This document shows, one piece after another, positions 1-11,772 of a DNA stretch of 64,000 bases. The notes under the pieces were generated by a model that worked only from the letters and a program-made list of their open reading frames with translations, searched no databases and had not been told where the DNA came from. This DNA is from Varroa destructor (lineage: Eukaryota; Arthropoda; Arachnida; Mesostigmata; Varroidae). Every line of letters begins with the position of its first letter. The first letter of the stretch is position 1. The translations under genes and the position numbers were made by a program. Where the stretch lies: positions 41,369,435-41,433,434 of the forward strand of contig NW_019211456.1 in NCBI RefSeq assembly GCF_002443255.2. Direction: 5' to 3'.

Positions 1-225
1 ACCAAAGTCAAAAGTGTACGCTGCTCTTACATCTTCTGCTATTACTTGCGCGACTGCTGCGGCCGCGGAGGTCTGCTGCGAAACATTTTGCTGCTACCGT
101 CGCTGCTGTTTCTGGCCGTCATCGGAGCTGCATGCTATCACGATAGAGAGATAGACACGCGAGGTCAAAGATCGCTCGATGGTTCTCTATTCGTTCGCAG
201 CGCACAATACACAAGGGGGTTTTAA
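1..225 (+). CDS. Partial open frame at left edge with one membrane-like segment
   Basis: Frame 1 is open from the first base to a TAA at 223-225 (74 codons), so it could be the end of an exon that begins outside the window. It reads a Cys-rich stretch (LRDCCGRGG), then a hydrophobic run (NILLLPSLLFLAVIGAACY, about residues 32-50) long enough for one membrane helix, then a polar tail. The first 150 bases are clearly GC-richer than the next 2 kb and many codons end in G or C, which favours coding. No family is recognised. There is no start codon in view and no strong donor; the GAG/GTCAAA at about 163 is weak. It could equally be GC-rich untranslated sequence. Confidence 0.18.
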   Translation, partial: TKVKSVRCSYIFCYYLRDCCGRGGLLRNILLLPSLLFLAVIGAACYHDREIDTRGQRSLDGSLFVRSAQYTRGF

Positions 226-2178
226 GACCTGAGGTCAGTCATTGAAGAGGTGATAGAACTCAGTGAACAAAGCGTTTCTTTCAATAGGACCAAGGAGCGC
301 CAACATTTATTTTATTGTTACCAGTTTAAATTCATGAAAAAAGCGATCAAGCGTGTAAGGGCATGCGTGTGAGGGGATAGTCTGTAAGTTCCTCGTTTTT
401 AATATCCATTGAGCTAAATTGATTAAAGATAACCGGTACCAATAGGGCAAATAATAGATAATTTTTTTTTAACACATATTACGGGCATTTCCAAAAGGTA
501 AGGCCTGCTTAGTTAAAAGCATCTGTCGCTATTGGAACTTTGAAATAGCAAAAAGGAGTTTTGTGAACGAGAGTCCATGTCTGTCTTTATTAAGGAAACC
601 AAAAGTTGCTTCGGCCATGTGGCAGTAGTCTTGAAGCAACGGGCCGCTCTTATCTAATCGAATAATCATCGACCTTCGAGTTCAAACAGATACATGGAGT
701 AACATCAGAATGTGCTGAATCTGTTGATCTCAATCCTTGAACCCTCTTCGGTGAATTCGATTTCAGAAGCGGTCTCGGGAATACTCAATATCTTTAAAGA
801 CCTGTGCTACCTTCTTATCAGTTTTAAAGTTAACGCAAGCTACTTCGAGTCTTTGCTTTAATGCCAATAGATAATTCAGCCAAAAAATTGATTTCTCAGA
901 AAATCGTGCTGAAATACGCGCCAAAAAAGTACGCTAGGCTTAACCTTCAACATTTTTCATGAATGAGCCAATGAAATCCTCGTCGGGTCGCCTTCAAGAC
1001 AGTTCTGAGACTTACGATATGTATTTATATATAAATAATATATAGAATAATGTAGATATCAGTGTTTGTAAAAATTTGCGCTGCTGAAGTAAAAATATCT
1101 GTGCAAAAATCACACACGATAGCGGATTCTGGTTGTAGATACCCTAGACACCAACGGATTCAATTTAGCAAATTTAAGATTATCGGTTGAAAAATGTGCC
1201 GTTGGACACTTTGAAGCGGGAAATCTTAATCATGTATTTTCCATTGGCGGACATAAACAACAAATAGCAATGACTAGCGACCATCAAAGAAGTTCTATGA
1301 CCGTTACTTTAAACTAGGCAAAAGATGTGACCGTCCGCGCAGCACTAGATCTTATGCTCATTCATTCCAACCCTATGTAGGATCTGCGTGACCTTCAAGT
1401 TGCTTTGGTGAAGAAGACACTAAAAGGCTTAGGTGTGTATACATAGAACGCGCTGTGTTTTAAATGACAAACATTTGTCAGATTTGTAGCAACTCTCTTT
1501 CGATCTGGCATCATTGATACACAGACTCTCGAACGTATCAACAGGCATCTCTCTAAATTTGAGGACATGCTCCAGACGGTTACTAGATCTTACAACAGCA
1601 TTTTACAGCAACCCATTACTCACAAGTCGTGTATTACTAGTCTATATTGAAAGCACTTTAAAATATAGCACGCTTGTTTTACACATATATGCACCATTGC
1701 AATCAAGCTCTTAAGTAAAAGGCGTAATAATTATTATGTCATTATAATTCATCTTCTACAATAAGGAGCTTCTTTCGGCGCTTAGTTAACCGAACAAACA
1801 TTTGATATCTAGCAGTTGGTACCTTTATTGATTGAGCAATGTTTGTATTTTCACCGCGCTTAGGTTACGCAACGTAACGGTAACGTCCCCGTCAAGAAAT
1901 AGGCTCATGGCCTTTATATCAAACACTACATACCAACAGCTAGATGTGACTCAAGACCGGTGCAGGTCTAGCAATCAGTAGCTCTAAAAATTGATACTCT
2001 CGTACGATTCCAACACGTTATGTAGCAATCCATCATCATATGAATGCTCTTTGTGGATTCCATAAACATATCGATTTAGATAGTCCACACATTGCAAGGA
2101 CAATGTATCAATGCCATTGAGGTCTTCCCACCTGACGAATTGCATGATCACATGTGCTCAAATACGGGTTCCCTTAAC
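226..2178. other. AT-rich non-coding stretch
   Basis: No open frame worth calling and no recognisable RNA gene. The one 66-codon frame at 1514-1714 has no domain or coding-like composition. Several short T or A runs occur. This looks like intron or intergenic DNA. Confidence 0.6.
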
Positions 2179-2179
2179 G

Positions 2180-2223
<44 letters not shown>
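2179..2223. repeat. TA microsatellite
   Basis: A TA dinucleotide run, uninterrupted from about 2186 to 2223 after a short imperfect start. Confidence 0.95.
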
Positions 2224-2224
<1 letters not shown>

Positions 2225-3640
2225 CAATCGTTCTCTCAATTTTGAAAAATATAGAATACTAATAGATTTTATAAGCTTCGCAGAATCTACAAGACTTCTT
2301 TTACATCAAATTCTAATTAGAAAAGCTCTACAGCTCACGTATCCGCAACGTATGCCGCAACGAAAACTGGCGTTTCCGATGTTTTCAACGTCCTGCTACC
2401 ACACCATTTCAAGCATAGTAATATTATCTACACACTGCCGTATTGTTTGGCTTTGTTAGCCGGTCCGTTCGTTAAACGTAGCATCTCATTTGAGGGGACT
2501 GCGCAGCTCTAAGGTACCCTTTGTTCCGGTACGCAACTATTATGTTGGAAGTGATATGAAATACATAATTTAAGATACTGGAACATTTCGATCCTCATAA
2601 AGTATCCTATCTTCCCAAATGGACAAAGTGTCCGAGTGATGAGGGAAGCACAACAGATAATAAGCCTTTAGCAGATCATTCCTGTTCCCATATTTCCTAA
2701 ACATAAATAGACATTTAGACGTTCATGTTATTGTTATAGTTAGAATCACTGTCGATCGTTGTGGAGAGACCTTGCTAATCTACTGCATTACTAAAGAACT
2801 GCTAAAGCTAGTCTGAAGCGATCTGACGACCCTGGCCAATATATCATGTTAATGATAAGAAGCATATCTTACCATTTCAACAATTTCATGTATAATCACA
2901 CATACATATATGCTTACCTAAGAATCATTTGATCGAGATAGAAAGTTACGTGTAGATTATCTAACGATATTAGGACCCCAGTGTCTTACAGCGCGTGCAT
3001 ATCACACATCCTCGTGCCATAAATAGCAGCCTGAGCTGACGCATCGTTCTGTTGCATGCATAACCTAGACAGATAGGATTTCCATGATAACAGCTGAAGG
3101 GCCGATGTCTCAGAGACAAATGTCTCAGTTTCATTTCGATTTACGTTTCCCAAATAAAAACAGAACTTACTCCAGGCCATTTATTCTCCGATGACAGCAG
3201 GAGGTCAATTTCAAAACAATCGTAATCTGCCTAATATTTTCGACTGCTGCCGTTCTTAACCTTAACGAGTAAACGGCTACACTAGTAGTCACCTGTGGTA
3301 GCAGATACGATGGTGGGAGGATCACCGATCGAAAGTATGCTCTTCAACAACAAGCGATGCCATCATTGTCTAACCATTACTCACGTGATCGGCACTGTCC
3401 GCTGTAGTAGCAGCGAGACAGTAACACACAGGCCTGCGATACGGCCTCATATACATATCACGCCACTTAAGGCACACAAACTGCTAACAGAAGTCCGTCT
3501 TTTTCTTATTCGCTCTACCTCTCAGTCTTTGGGTTGAAGCGTCCTTTCAGCTACGTCGTTCGGAGCTCGAGACAACGACCTCATAAAATTAAAAAAACAA
3601 AAAAAAATCAGCAAACCAAACCTTTACTAGCCTGTTTCTG
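2224..3640. other. Non-coding stretch
   Basis: Only short, unremarkable open frames (for example 3295-3537 plus and 2986-3180 minus). A minus-strand donor-like CTTAG/GTAAGC lies near 2914-2924 but no convincing exon precedes it. Nothing else seen. Confidence 0.5.
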
Positions 3641-4900
3641 CCGGCGTTGAGAAACAGAACGACAGCAGGAAGCAACTGTAGAATGAAGCGGGACGTTAGG
3701 GACACTGCTGCCGCTCGCTTACGGCCCACAAAAGCTTTTTTCTTTTCTAGCGAGAAGTGTTTTCTAGATGAAAGACGGCGGCGAAGAGACCAAAACGACT
3801 TCGTTGTCCTGCTGGAAGGACGTATCCAAGAAGACCTTTTCTGTGCAGCATCGATGCGTTGCAGCTATGATATGCGACGCAATGAGGTGCCTTATCGGCA
3901 AGAGGCTGCCAACTTCAGTACGCGTGTCGTTTTGCCGCCGGCTAAAATAATATCGTCTTGATACAAACAGACAGACAGCGAAAACACAACCAGTTAGTCG
4001 GATGTTATTGTGACGGTGGTCACAGGCGACCGCTTCACGGGATGTTGTCTTGCAGTAGAGCGATCAGGCAACGCTTAGAAAACCGATAGGCCGGCTATAG
4101 GCGTAAGTCGCGAGTGCTTCTTTTCTGTTGTTCCGGCTGGGCCATGAGGGCCCTATGCGGCGGGCGGTTCGACCGTCCGCAGTAGCCAATCCGGCTGACG
4201 GTTCAATATTACTTCGTATAGAATCTGTGTAACGGAATAACAGAGGCCGTTTTTTGATCGGTTCCAGACGCTTTTCCAACGTTTCACTCCACATCTACTT
4301 TCGGTTTTCCTGTGTCAGACCGCCTCGTGGCGGCGACGACGACGGCGGCTGCTGCTGCTGCTGCCATCGTCAAAAAAAACCGACGTTTCGTAAAGCGCTA
4401 CGCGATCTAGGCGAGCGAACTGTTTTCGAGTTGGGGGCCTGCAGCGGCATTCATTTTCGAATTAAGTCCCTGTCGTCATATGGCAGTAGAAACTTGATGG
4501 TTGTCGCATCGCATTGGCCATGTTTTGAATGAAAAGAAGGACTGTCAAGCGATTCATCTACAGCTGAGATACCAGCTGACAGCGGTACATCAACCATGCT
4601 GCGCGTAGAAGGAAATAGCGAGTTAAACCAAGAAGCTCATCTAGTGCGAGAAAATGGGCACTGGCTTTCATCTGCGCTCATAGTTCTCGGTGCTATGGCG
4701 GTCGATGGCTGCTATCGTCTTGTCAAACAGCTGCATCGTTGTCGGCAGTAACCTTTCAAACTAACGAGTGCAGTCTAATGCTGTTATTCTTTAACTCCGT
4801 TCCGTAGATGCATATACGGCCTGTAGCTGTAGATGTACCTGGCACGGCCCTGGCGATGTCAATCGGCCAAAGGCTTATTAGGCCATTAAGGCTAACGGCT
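3641..4900. other. GC/CpG-richer block with GAC/GCT triplet run
   Basis: This block is visibly richer in CG dinucleotides than its flanks. It holds a triplet tract at 4331-4365 (GAC then GCT units). Overlapping open frames on both strands (3647-3961 plus, 4064-4294 minus, 4254-4532 plus) conflict with each other and show no domain, so they look like the by-product of fewer stop codons. Upstream or 5' untranslated sequence of a gene is possible but no start site is seen. Confidence 0.35.
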
Positions 4901-6200
4901 AGCGCGTTATCAAATAAACTTAAAATTACGGTATGATCCTAGAGTAGCTGCACGTTTTGTTTATGTCCGGAATCACAAAGGTTGATATAATATTTCAATA
5001 GAGCCAGTTTCTTTTGGTGAATACCTATTCTGACATTGTTAATTATGTCTTGGGCAAATTTTAGATATCCACCGAGATGGCAATTATCGGCTCACTATGT
5101 CAGGAACTGAGCTTCGAGCTTACAGACTATACAGCTTAGCGCAAATAGGAAAGTACGGGATCAGAAACTTTCAAAAATAGTCTTAGAAATTATAAAACGA
5201 TATTAGAAAAGGTCACGCAGATAGACAAGCTTGAACAACGTTTTCGCCTATATCTCGAGTTTCGACAAGTTTCGACTCTGTGTCAGACGTAAAGACTGTA
5301 AAATTTTAGCGCTGTTGGCGCTATACTCTGCTAGAATATCAATGGATACATAGGTTTGACTGCTCTCCGCAAATCGACATTGAGTTTATTTGTGGGCATA
5401 TATTTCCTATGCAGAAAAGAAATTTAGGATTGCTACTTGTTCGGATTCTACCAGCAACTCATACAATGTAATTCGTGCGAATAGAACGAGCTCTTCTATA
5501 TAACAGATGATTTTCTCTATAAAAAAAAAAAAAACAACAAATGAAGCTCTGCTACGTGCTCTTTTGCACCCTTCAACAAAGCTAATATGAACATTTTTGG
5601 GGTACATAATATAATCTCCCACCCAATGATCGTTAACAGGTCTTCGTAACTATCAAGATTATATACACGATCGCTTCTCCATACTTTTATTCCCATATCC
5701 GAGCTATGACGTTATATACGATTTAACTTAATGAAATTTTTGCAAACGAACTCGATAAAACGGAACCCATCACAGCGTACAGCCTACTCAATCGTATTCA
5801 TACGGTGTAGCTTTCAGCACGAATCAGGCGACATCGTTCTATTAGCTTGTCGAAATGTCGCGTATTCAGAGCTTCATCCTATAGCTCGATAATTCCCGCA
5901 ATTCCCATTATAGTGAAAACTGTAAAAAATTGTGTTAATCTACAAACGTTCTACGCGAAGATTTTTCTCCCGTCAAAAGCTCGCGCAGGCTAGGGAAATA
6001 CTAGTAGCAATAATAATCATACTGCGAGCTGTCGACAGTGAAAAATAAATAAGAGGGAAAGACAATGATGGAAAGAAGATGACATCGTACGTGGCAGTAA
6101 TAGTAGGTTAGCGATTGTCTGTGTTATGTCAACGTTTGAAGACAGGACGATAGCAGACTCGGGCTATGTTGGATGTTCAAAGCTTCAACAGCAACAGCAG
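4901..6200. other. AT-rich non-coding stretch with an A homopolymer
   Basis: No credible exon. A run of about 14 A lies at 5521-5534, inside a chance frame on the minus strand (5407-5622) that it turns into a string of Phe codons. Confidence 0.5.
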
Positions 6201-6530
6201 CAATAGTTGTACAAGAATGAGGACTGCTTTTCTTATGTTCCACTCCCTGTGCGGCGCCTAAGGATGAATATTACTTCATTTTTTTTTTGTCGCAAAGCGT
6301 TTCGAGTGGTGTGCCGACAAACACTGCCGCCGTGTCGGTGTGGCATGGAACAGTACCATTACGTCATGACGACGACGATTGTGGCGGAGCGCGGCAGCCG
6401 CCATTGCCAACAGGTACGAAAGCAGGACTGCCTACTATTAGATTGTGCTGTCGTTGTCGCTGACGCGAGAGCGGACGGAAACGAAAGAGCGTAAGGGCGA
6501 CATCAACAGCAACGAAAAGCTTAGATTGCA

Positions 6531-6562
6531 GCTGCTGCCGCCGCCGCCGCCGCCGCTGCCGT
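6531..6562. repeat. CCG-type triplet repeat
   Basis: GCTGCTGCCG followed by repeated CCG units with one CTG interruption. Confidence 0.85.
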
Positions 6563-7336
6563 TGCAACTGAAGATGATGGCTAAGACTACGACGATGACG
6601 GCGAAGATGACGATGGTGACGACGGAAAGGAAGAAGCACGCGAGTAGACATCGTTTTCTCGTTCAGTTTCACAATCATGAAGCCAGTCAGCCCGCTATCC
6701 ACCACCAGCAACAAAAGGGTAACCCTCCGAGCCCAGAGAGGGCCTAGAAAAGACCCTCCCATGGTCGTCAGTCACACTGGGGTTACCATAACCGGTTCCG
6801 CAGCTACGATAGTAGCTATACGCCACCGTTGTTTAGCTGGCTCAACGAAACGGCTAGCAAGTGACAAGCATCATCGACGTTGCGGCTGGATGAGGCGCGT
6901 TTAACTGGAGCAGACATATTACCCCGTAGCTCTTCTGACCGTTGTTGCCGCCGTCGCCGTGATCGTCTTGCTATAGAGTCGGCTGTCTTGTCTCATTCTC
7001 TTGGGCTTGCCTGTTGGCTTGTCTCTTAAGCCGCTTGTCTCTTTGCCTCCGGTTGGTGTTTGTGTCTGCGTTGTTGTGGTGCGTTGCTACGTACCATCGG
7101 CAGAAAACGAAGCTGCGACTACAGGTATTACTACTGCGGGTATGGCCTTTGCCTGAAGTAGGAAAGCTGTTTTGTTGATGTTGCTGCTTTTTCTGCCGCC
7201 GCCGCAGCACCACTTGTGCCCACCCGAATGCAATGACGATCCGTCCGTCCCTGCCTGTGTTACATTCGCGGCTGTGTCTACTGGGATCAACCATCAAACC
7301 GTTCGCATCAGTCGTGCAGCCGTAGCACTCGTGGCG

Positions 7337-7354
7337 GCAGCAGCAGCAGCAGCA
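7337..7354. repeat. CAG triplet repeat
   Basis: A short CAG run (GGCAGCAGCAGCAGCAGCA). Confidence 0.8.
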
Positions 7355-8142
7355 CCGACGATGATGGCGGTTCTCGTCGTAGCTCTACTCGGTTTTACGT
7401 AGTCCCGTCGCTCAGTAACGGCAAAACACCGCGAAGAAGACCTAGATCAGCACCGCTTCATTGCGCTTTTTTCGTTTCTTTATCGCCTTCCCCTCCTGCG
7501 TTTTCATCTTGGGTTGTTCGCCGGCTAGGAAGCATTTCGTTGAAGCTCTGCTCGTGCGCGCGCTGATGGTTGATGGCACCCGCCATTAACCCGCATTGAA
7601 ACTGGCAGTCCCAAGGCGAGCTGGCTTGGCCTCGCATTGTTCGTTGCGAGGAGTGCCACTGCGACTCGCTGATTGCCAGCAACTCACCCTTGGACTCACC
7701 TTCCAGAGCCAATGCTGTTGGCTGCTTTCCCGTCGCAGCAATCAGTGGCCACTGCTTTCGCCCAAGTCATTCGTTGGCTTTCGGGCGCGTCCAGCCACGG
7801 CAACCGGACGCTTCGGACTTTCGACTGGCTCATTCACTATCCATCTGTTCATCTACAAGAGTCAAAGCCTGCAGATCTTTATTCCTGAGCTTGTTACTTT
7901 CGTTGTTGTCATCCCTCTCTGTAGCCGTTGTTGCTACTGCGTCGGTTTTCCCTTTTGGATTCGCTCCCTCGACCCTCCCCTCGTGAAGCATAGAACTATC
8001 GCTGCTTCTGTTGCTGCCGTCGTCATCTACATCATCGCCGTGGAGTAAGCAGCAAAAGCTGTGCAGTGGTTGTGGTGGGGAAGCACAAATTGCTCCATTC
8101 CATGCCATCTAAGCGGCTATCCAACGAAGATGGCGTGCGCGT

Positions 8143-8631
8143 TTACCGACAACCTCCCTTCTCGTGTCGGAGCCAAAAACCTGCTCCAGCCCATTGGTCT
8201 CTTCTCTGTCCGACCACCACCGATAGCATGATTGCTATCGCCGCCGCCGCCGCCGCCGCCGTTCTTACGATCGTAACAGCAACGTCACAGGCAGACTCGT
8301 TTCGGTCAGCGTACTCGTCCTGTCTGCTCTTTCGGCTTGCCGTATATCTAAAATACACAGTATAGTTAGTGCTGATTGTGCTGGACTTAGGCCATTTTTC
8401 TGCTGCTCCTGTTTGGTTACTACGACTGCTAAGGCCAACGCTGATGACGTACCTGCTTCTGCCCTCCATATTGTCAGCATCGTCGATAACTACGGGGAGG
8501 CCGTTGACTGCCGCGTTTGCTTCTAGTTCTGGCGTACTCGACTGCTGTGACGAGGAGCCGTCGCCGCCGGCTACTGCCACTGCTAGCGATGCATTTGTCA
8601 ACAAACCTGGCTTTGTTAGCAAACTAGTCAT
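8143..8631 (-). CDS. Longest non-repeat open frame (162 codons), hypothetical
   Basis: This minus-strand frame opens at an ATG at 8631 and ends at 8143. It is the longest frame in the window not built from dinucleotide repeats, and its first third looks protein-like (SSSQQSSTPELEANAAV, GLPVVIDDADNMEG). A donor-like AGAAGCAG/GTACGT lies with its boundary at 8453, so one reading is a first coding exon 8631-8453 ending in phase 2. Read through instead, the frame includes a (CGG)n-encoded Ala run followed by a hydrophobic patch (AIAIMLSVVVG), which is repeat-driven. The start context (TTA before ATG) is weak. It sits in a GC-rich block where long chance frames are expected. No family recognised. 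Confidence 0.22.
   Translation of the reverse strand: MTSLLTKPGLLTNASLAVAVAGGDGSSSQQSSTPELEANAAVNGLPVVIDDADNMEGRSRYVISVGLSSRSNQTGAAEKWPKSSTISTNYTVYFRYTASRKSRQDEYADRNESACDVAVTIVRTAAAAAAAIAIMLSVVVGQRRDQWAGAGFWLRHEKGGCR
8238..8262. repeat. CGC triplet repeat
   Basis: Uninterrupted GCC/CGC triplets, seven to eight units; encodes an Ala run in two overlapping frames. Confidence 0.9.
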
Positions 8632-8649
8632 TAAGCCTACAGTTTACTA

Positions 8650-9600
8650 CGGGAAACGATGATCCGATGCGTCAGAGCCCTCTTAGAGCTAGATAGCTAA
8701 ATACCTTAGAGATCGTAATGCCAGTTCAGCGAATTCACTAAACCGCATTCTGTTTTCGCAAGCTAGATCTGCGAAAGGCAAAATCGTGGCCGTATAGTAA
8801 CGAAAGTGGGAGGAAAGCTTCATAATAGCAAAAAGCTCTTCAACCGCTGACAGTCGGCATAGTCAATTAGAGGATATTTTCGTGATCGCCGTTTCAACAC
8901 ACAAGGAACTCATAGAAGAATATGACTTCAATTGATCTGCAATCTATCGGAGAAGTTTGAGAACACAGTCGAAATAGTAGGCAGAAATAACATAAAGGAG
9001 TGCACACAAAAAAAGAGACAGAACCACTAGCAACAGCATCGCGGCGTACTCATTCGCGCATAACAGATACTCTAACATCGATCATTTCGAGACAACATGG
9101 ACGGGGATTGATTAGACAGAGAGGCCGCTAAACGAGCCAACGTGTTTGTTGTTGCCGTTGCTATTCACTATTATTGTGACGCACTCACGCTCTTGCGCTA
9201 GTATCCTGCCATGCAATTATGCTCACGGCAAGAGATCGGCTGTTGCTGCTTTAGACTACGATCACAACCATTATGACTACAACTTCTACCGCAACTACTA
9301 GTTCTATGGAACGACACGTGCTACACGGTGAAAAAGCTGGCGGCTGCTGCGAAAGGTATTGAGATACTCGCTCGTTGCTTCGTCGGCGTCCGTCGTCGGC
9401 CAGTACATCGTTCGATGGTCGATTCGGGGAGTCAGACATCATTTCTGGCCCCACGGACATAGTACTAGTAAGCGTCTGCTGCACACGTCCAACCTACAAT
9501 GGCTTAGTTGCAGTGGATCGTTCAATGTTCTGTAGGCGCTACAGCATCTCGAAAAGCAACGATCAACCTCAATAGCAAAAGATGTTGCCTGACGAGAGGT
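8650..9600. other. Non-coding stretch
   Basis: No exon supported. The frames at 9251-9484 minus and 9375-9575 plus overlap each other and lack any domain. Confidence 0.5.

Positions 9601-9603
<3 letters not shown>

Positions 9604-9631
<28 letters not shown>
9604..9631. repeat. GA microsatellite
   Basis: (GA)14, uninterrupted. It makes artefact frames reading RERERE on the plus strand and SLSLSL on the minus strand. Confidence 0.95.
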
Positions 9632-9634
<3 letters not shown>

Positions 9635-9839
9635 CACTGAACGCCACCAAAGAGCCTGGAGACAGGTTGACCCCGGTATCGCATCATTAGATGGCGGCTG
9701 AGACGGCGACGACGAGGCTGGTTTTATCGGCGGCAACGTGAAAATTAGCGAGCGGTGTTGTAAGCTGTCTAATGGACCGATACTGACTAGATAAAACACC
9801 ATATAGCAGGAAGGAAGTTTGCCTATTTTTTTTTTTTTT

Positions 9840-10500
9840 ATTTTCCTTCAATCAGCTGACGCGTAAGACCAAATGAGTATCTCTACTAAATAGCTAGCAA
9901 ACCACGGGCGTGGTTTGTTCGCTCATCACCAGAGGCATATACTTTTCCCGCTCTTCCTTCTTGTCCCAATGCATAATATACGCATCACCATTTGACTGTT
10001 AAATACAGTAGAACAAATTATAGATCCTCTATGATTATTTATTTGGTCAAGACGAAAATCAAATTGCGCTAGTATATTATATATACATTGCGATGCATCA
10101 CGATCAATGGAAGAAAATTATTGCCATTAATTTTCAAAGATGAATCATCCTTATTGTAAATAGAAGGTAGACTGATAGCATCGATAGGCTAACACGACTC
10201 GAACGTTTTTGGGCGCATTTTCTCTTTAATATGACTGACCGTTGATATTCGACATTTTTATTACTGCCTACAGATAAAACAGTCTACTGCAAACGGAATA
10301 TGTGAGTCATCACTATCAAAGTAGTGAGATTCGAAGCTTGAGAGCGGGTAATTGTCGATTTTTGACCCCGTTTCGCAGAGCCATGTTAAAGCAGATTGTG
10401 GCCTGAAGACCAAATCAACTTTGGCCTACTGCGCATCCTCAATAAGCCGGTTCAGCACTAAGCAAATGAGATTATTTTACAATAGGCAATTCGTTGTCGT
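9840..10500. other. AT-rich non-coding stretch with a short palindrome
   Basis: No coding signal. A 20-bp near-perfect palindrome lies at 9898-9917: 9-base arms (CAAACCACG and its complement) around GG. Confidence 0.55.
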
Positions 10501-10509
10501 AAAATTGTG

Positions 10510-10534
10510 AAAAAAAAAAAAAAAAAAAAAAAAA
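10510..10534. repeat. A25 homopolymer with GAA tail
   Basis: Twenty-five A followed by three GAA units. It could be a plain homopolymer or the tail of an old retroposed copy. I see no element body or target-site duplication around it. Confidence 0.9.
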
Positions 10535-10554
10535 GAAGAAGAAATGCAATGTAG

Positions 10555-11720
10555 GTCCTTTAGGCGTCCTTTTGTTTGGGACGATCGAACTATCTCAGGC
10601 AAGTATTCAAAAGAAGAAAGAAAAAAAAGGAATCTTTTCGGAAAAGGAAAAAGGCAGAGAAAAGCTCATACATATAATTAAGCTATGATGACACTAACAC
10701 ATCCTGGCGGTTTCAACTTAAAAGTCAATTTTTTTCAATGTTATCGCAACGCAACACGATACAATGTACGCCTATAGAGGATACATGCACTGAACACACG
10801 ATCGAACTAACCTCAACGTTTCACGTTGCAACCCCGCCGACCTATCCACTGTTGGATTTTACGGTAATTTTCGCACGCTTTCCGTATGCCTTGAGGGGAA
10901 AGGCATGGACCCCTACCTATTTTCGACACACATTGTGCTACATCACAACAGGTAATACAAATAAAATTGTTTAGATTTAGAAAACCGGTATATATCTATA
11001 TGGTTAAAGGTTATAACAAGCATACATCGAATTACTCCTCAACGTACGGTTGCCTAAATGGAATCCGTGAGTGCGATTCAGTAGCGTTGGCTAGACAAAT
11101 GGAAGACCATCGCTAAGGCTGGACACGCTCGATCCGCCGGTTCCGTAACAAGTCAATTAGTGCATTTGTGTCACCTTTCCTAACGAAAAAATAGTATTCA
11201 ATATATAATAGCGTTACAGGTTTCTGTCCCTTGTCCGCGTCGTCTAGACCACTAGTCATCTTCCTAAGATATCACTCCCTTTGCGAATCTCTCTATCGCT
11301 TTCTGCACTGTTCAGTCATCAAAGTGTAGTTCTCTATTCTGACATCACTTGTACGCATCTATTTATAGTCTCGATAGCACGAGGTCGTGATGTCAGCTGC
11401 GTAACGCTCTATGCTTCGAAGAACCTGGTTGGGCAGCGAATAAGAGCGTCAACTTGTTCAAGCATCGTATTGTTGTCGACGACGAAGCAGTCGTAGTTGT
11501 AATTTAGTCGGGCTGAGCTAAGCTAGCGCGCAACGTCATCGCTTTCAGCTCGACATCTGAGCGCTGTTACAACGAGACCCTGCGTTGGGAATTGACAAAA
11601 AGGCAGCTAAACAAGCAGACGTCGTCAAACTAGCCGTACACGACGTAGCCACGCGTACACGAAGCAGAAGTTGAAGAACGTCTGCGTGAGTGCGACAACA
11701 ACAACAGTGGCGCCAGCAGT
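10555..11720. other. Non-coding stretch
   Basis: A purine-rich segment (10605-10665) and short frames at 10738-10974 and 11281-11496 plus that show no domain. No splice-bounded exon stands out. Confidence 0.45.
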
Positions 11721-11741
11721 AGCCACCGCAGCTCATGCAGA

Positions 11742-11772
11742 AGGCAGGCAGGCAGGCAGGCAGGCAGGCAGA
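11742..11772. repeat. AGGC tetranucleotide microsatellite
   Basis: About seven and a half AGGC units. The same unit recurs, inverted, at 14391-14419, and in shorter tracts near 46259 and 56577. Confidence 0.95.

Larger units (their letters stand above)
6200..8140. other. GC-rich, CNG-rich block with overlapping open frames on both strands
   Basis: GC- and CpG-rich sequence with triplet runs (CCG at 6531-6562, CAG at 7337-7354). Many frames of 70-150 codons overlap on both strands (for example 6364-6762 minus, 6971-7297 minus, 7596-8048 plus). They cannot all be genes; their low-complexity products (runs of Arg, Gln, Ala, Pro) follow from the triplet repeats. In arthropods such blocks often mark first exons, 5' untranslated regions or promoters. 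Which strand would be transcribed is not decided by the sequence. Confidence 0.35.

Noticed and set aside
9439..9802. Frames reading RERERE or SLSLSL near 9.6 kb
   Set aside because: Products of the GA microsatellite.
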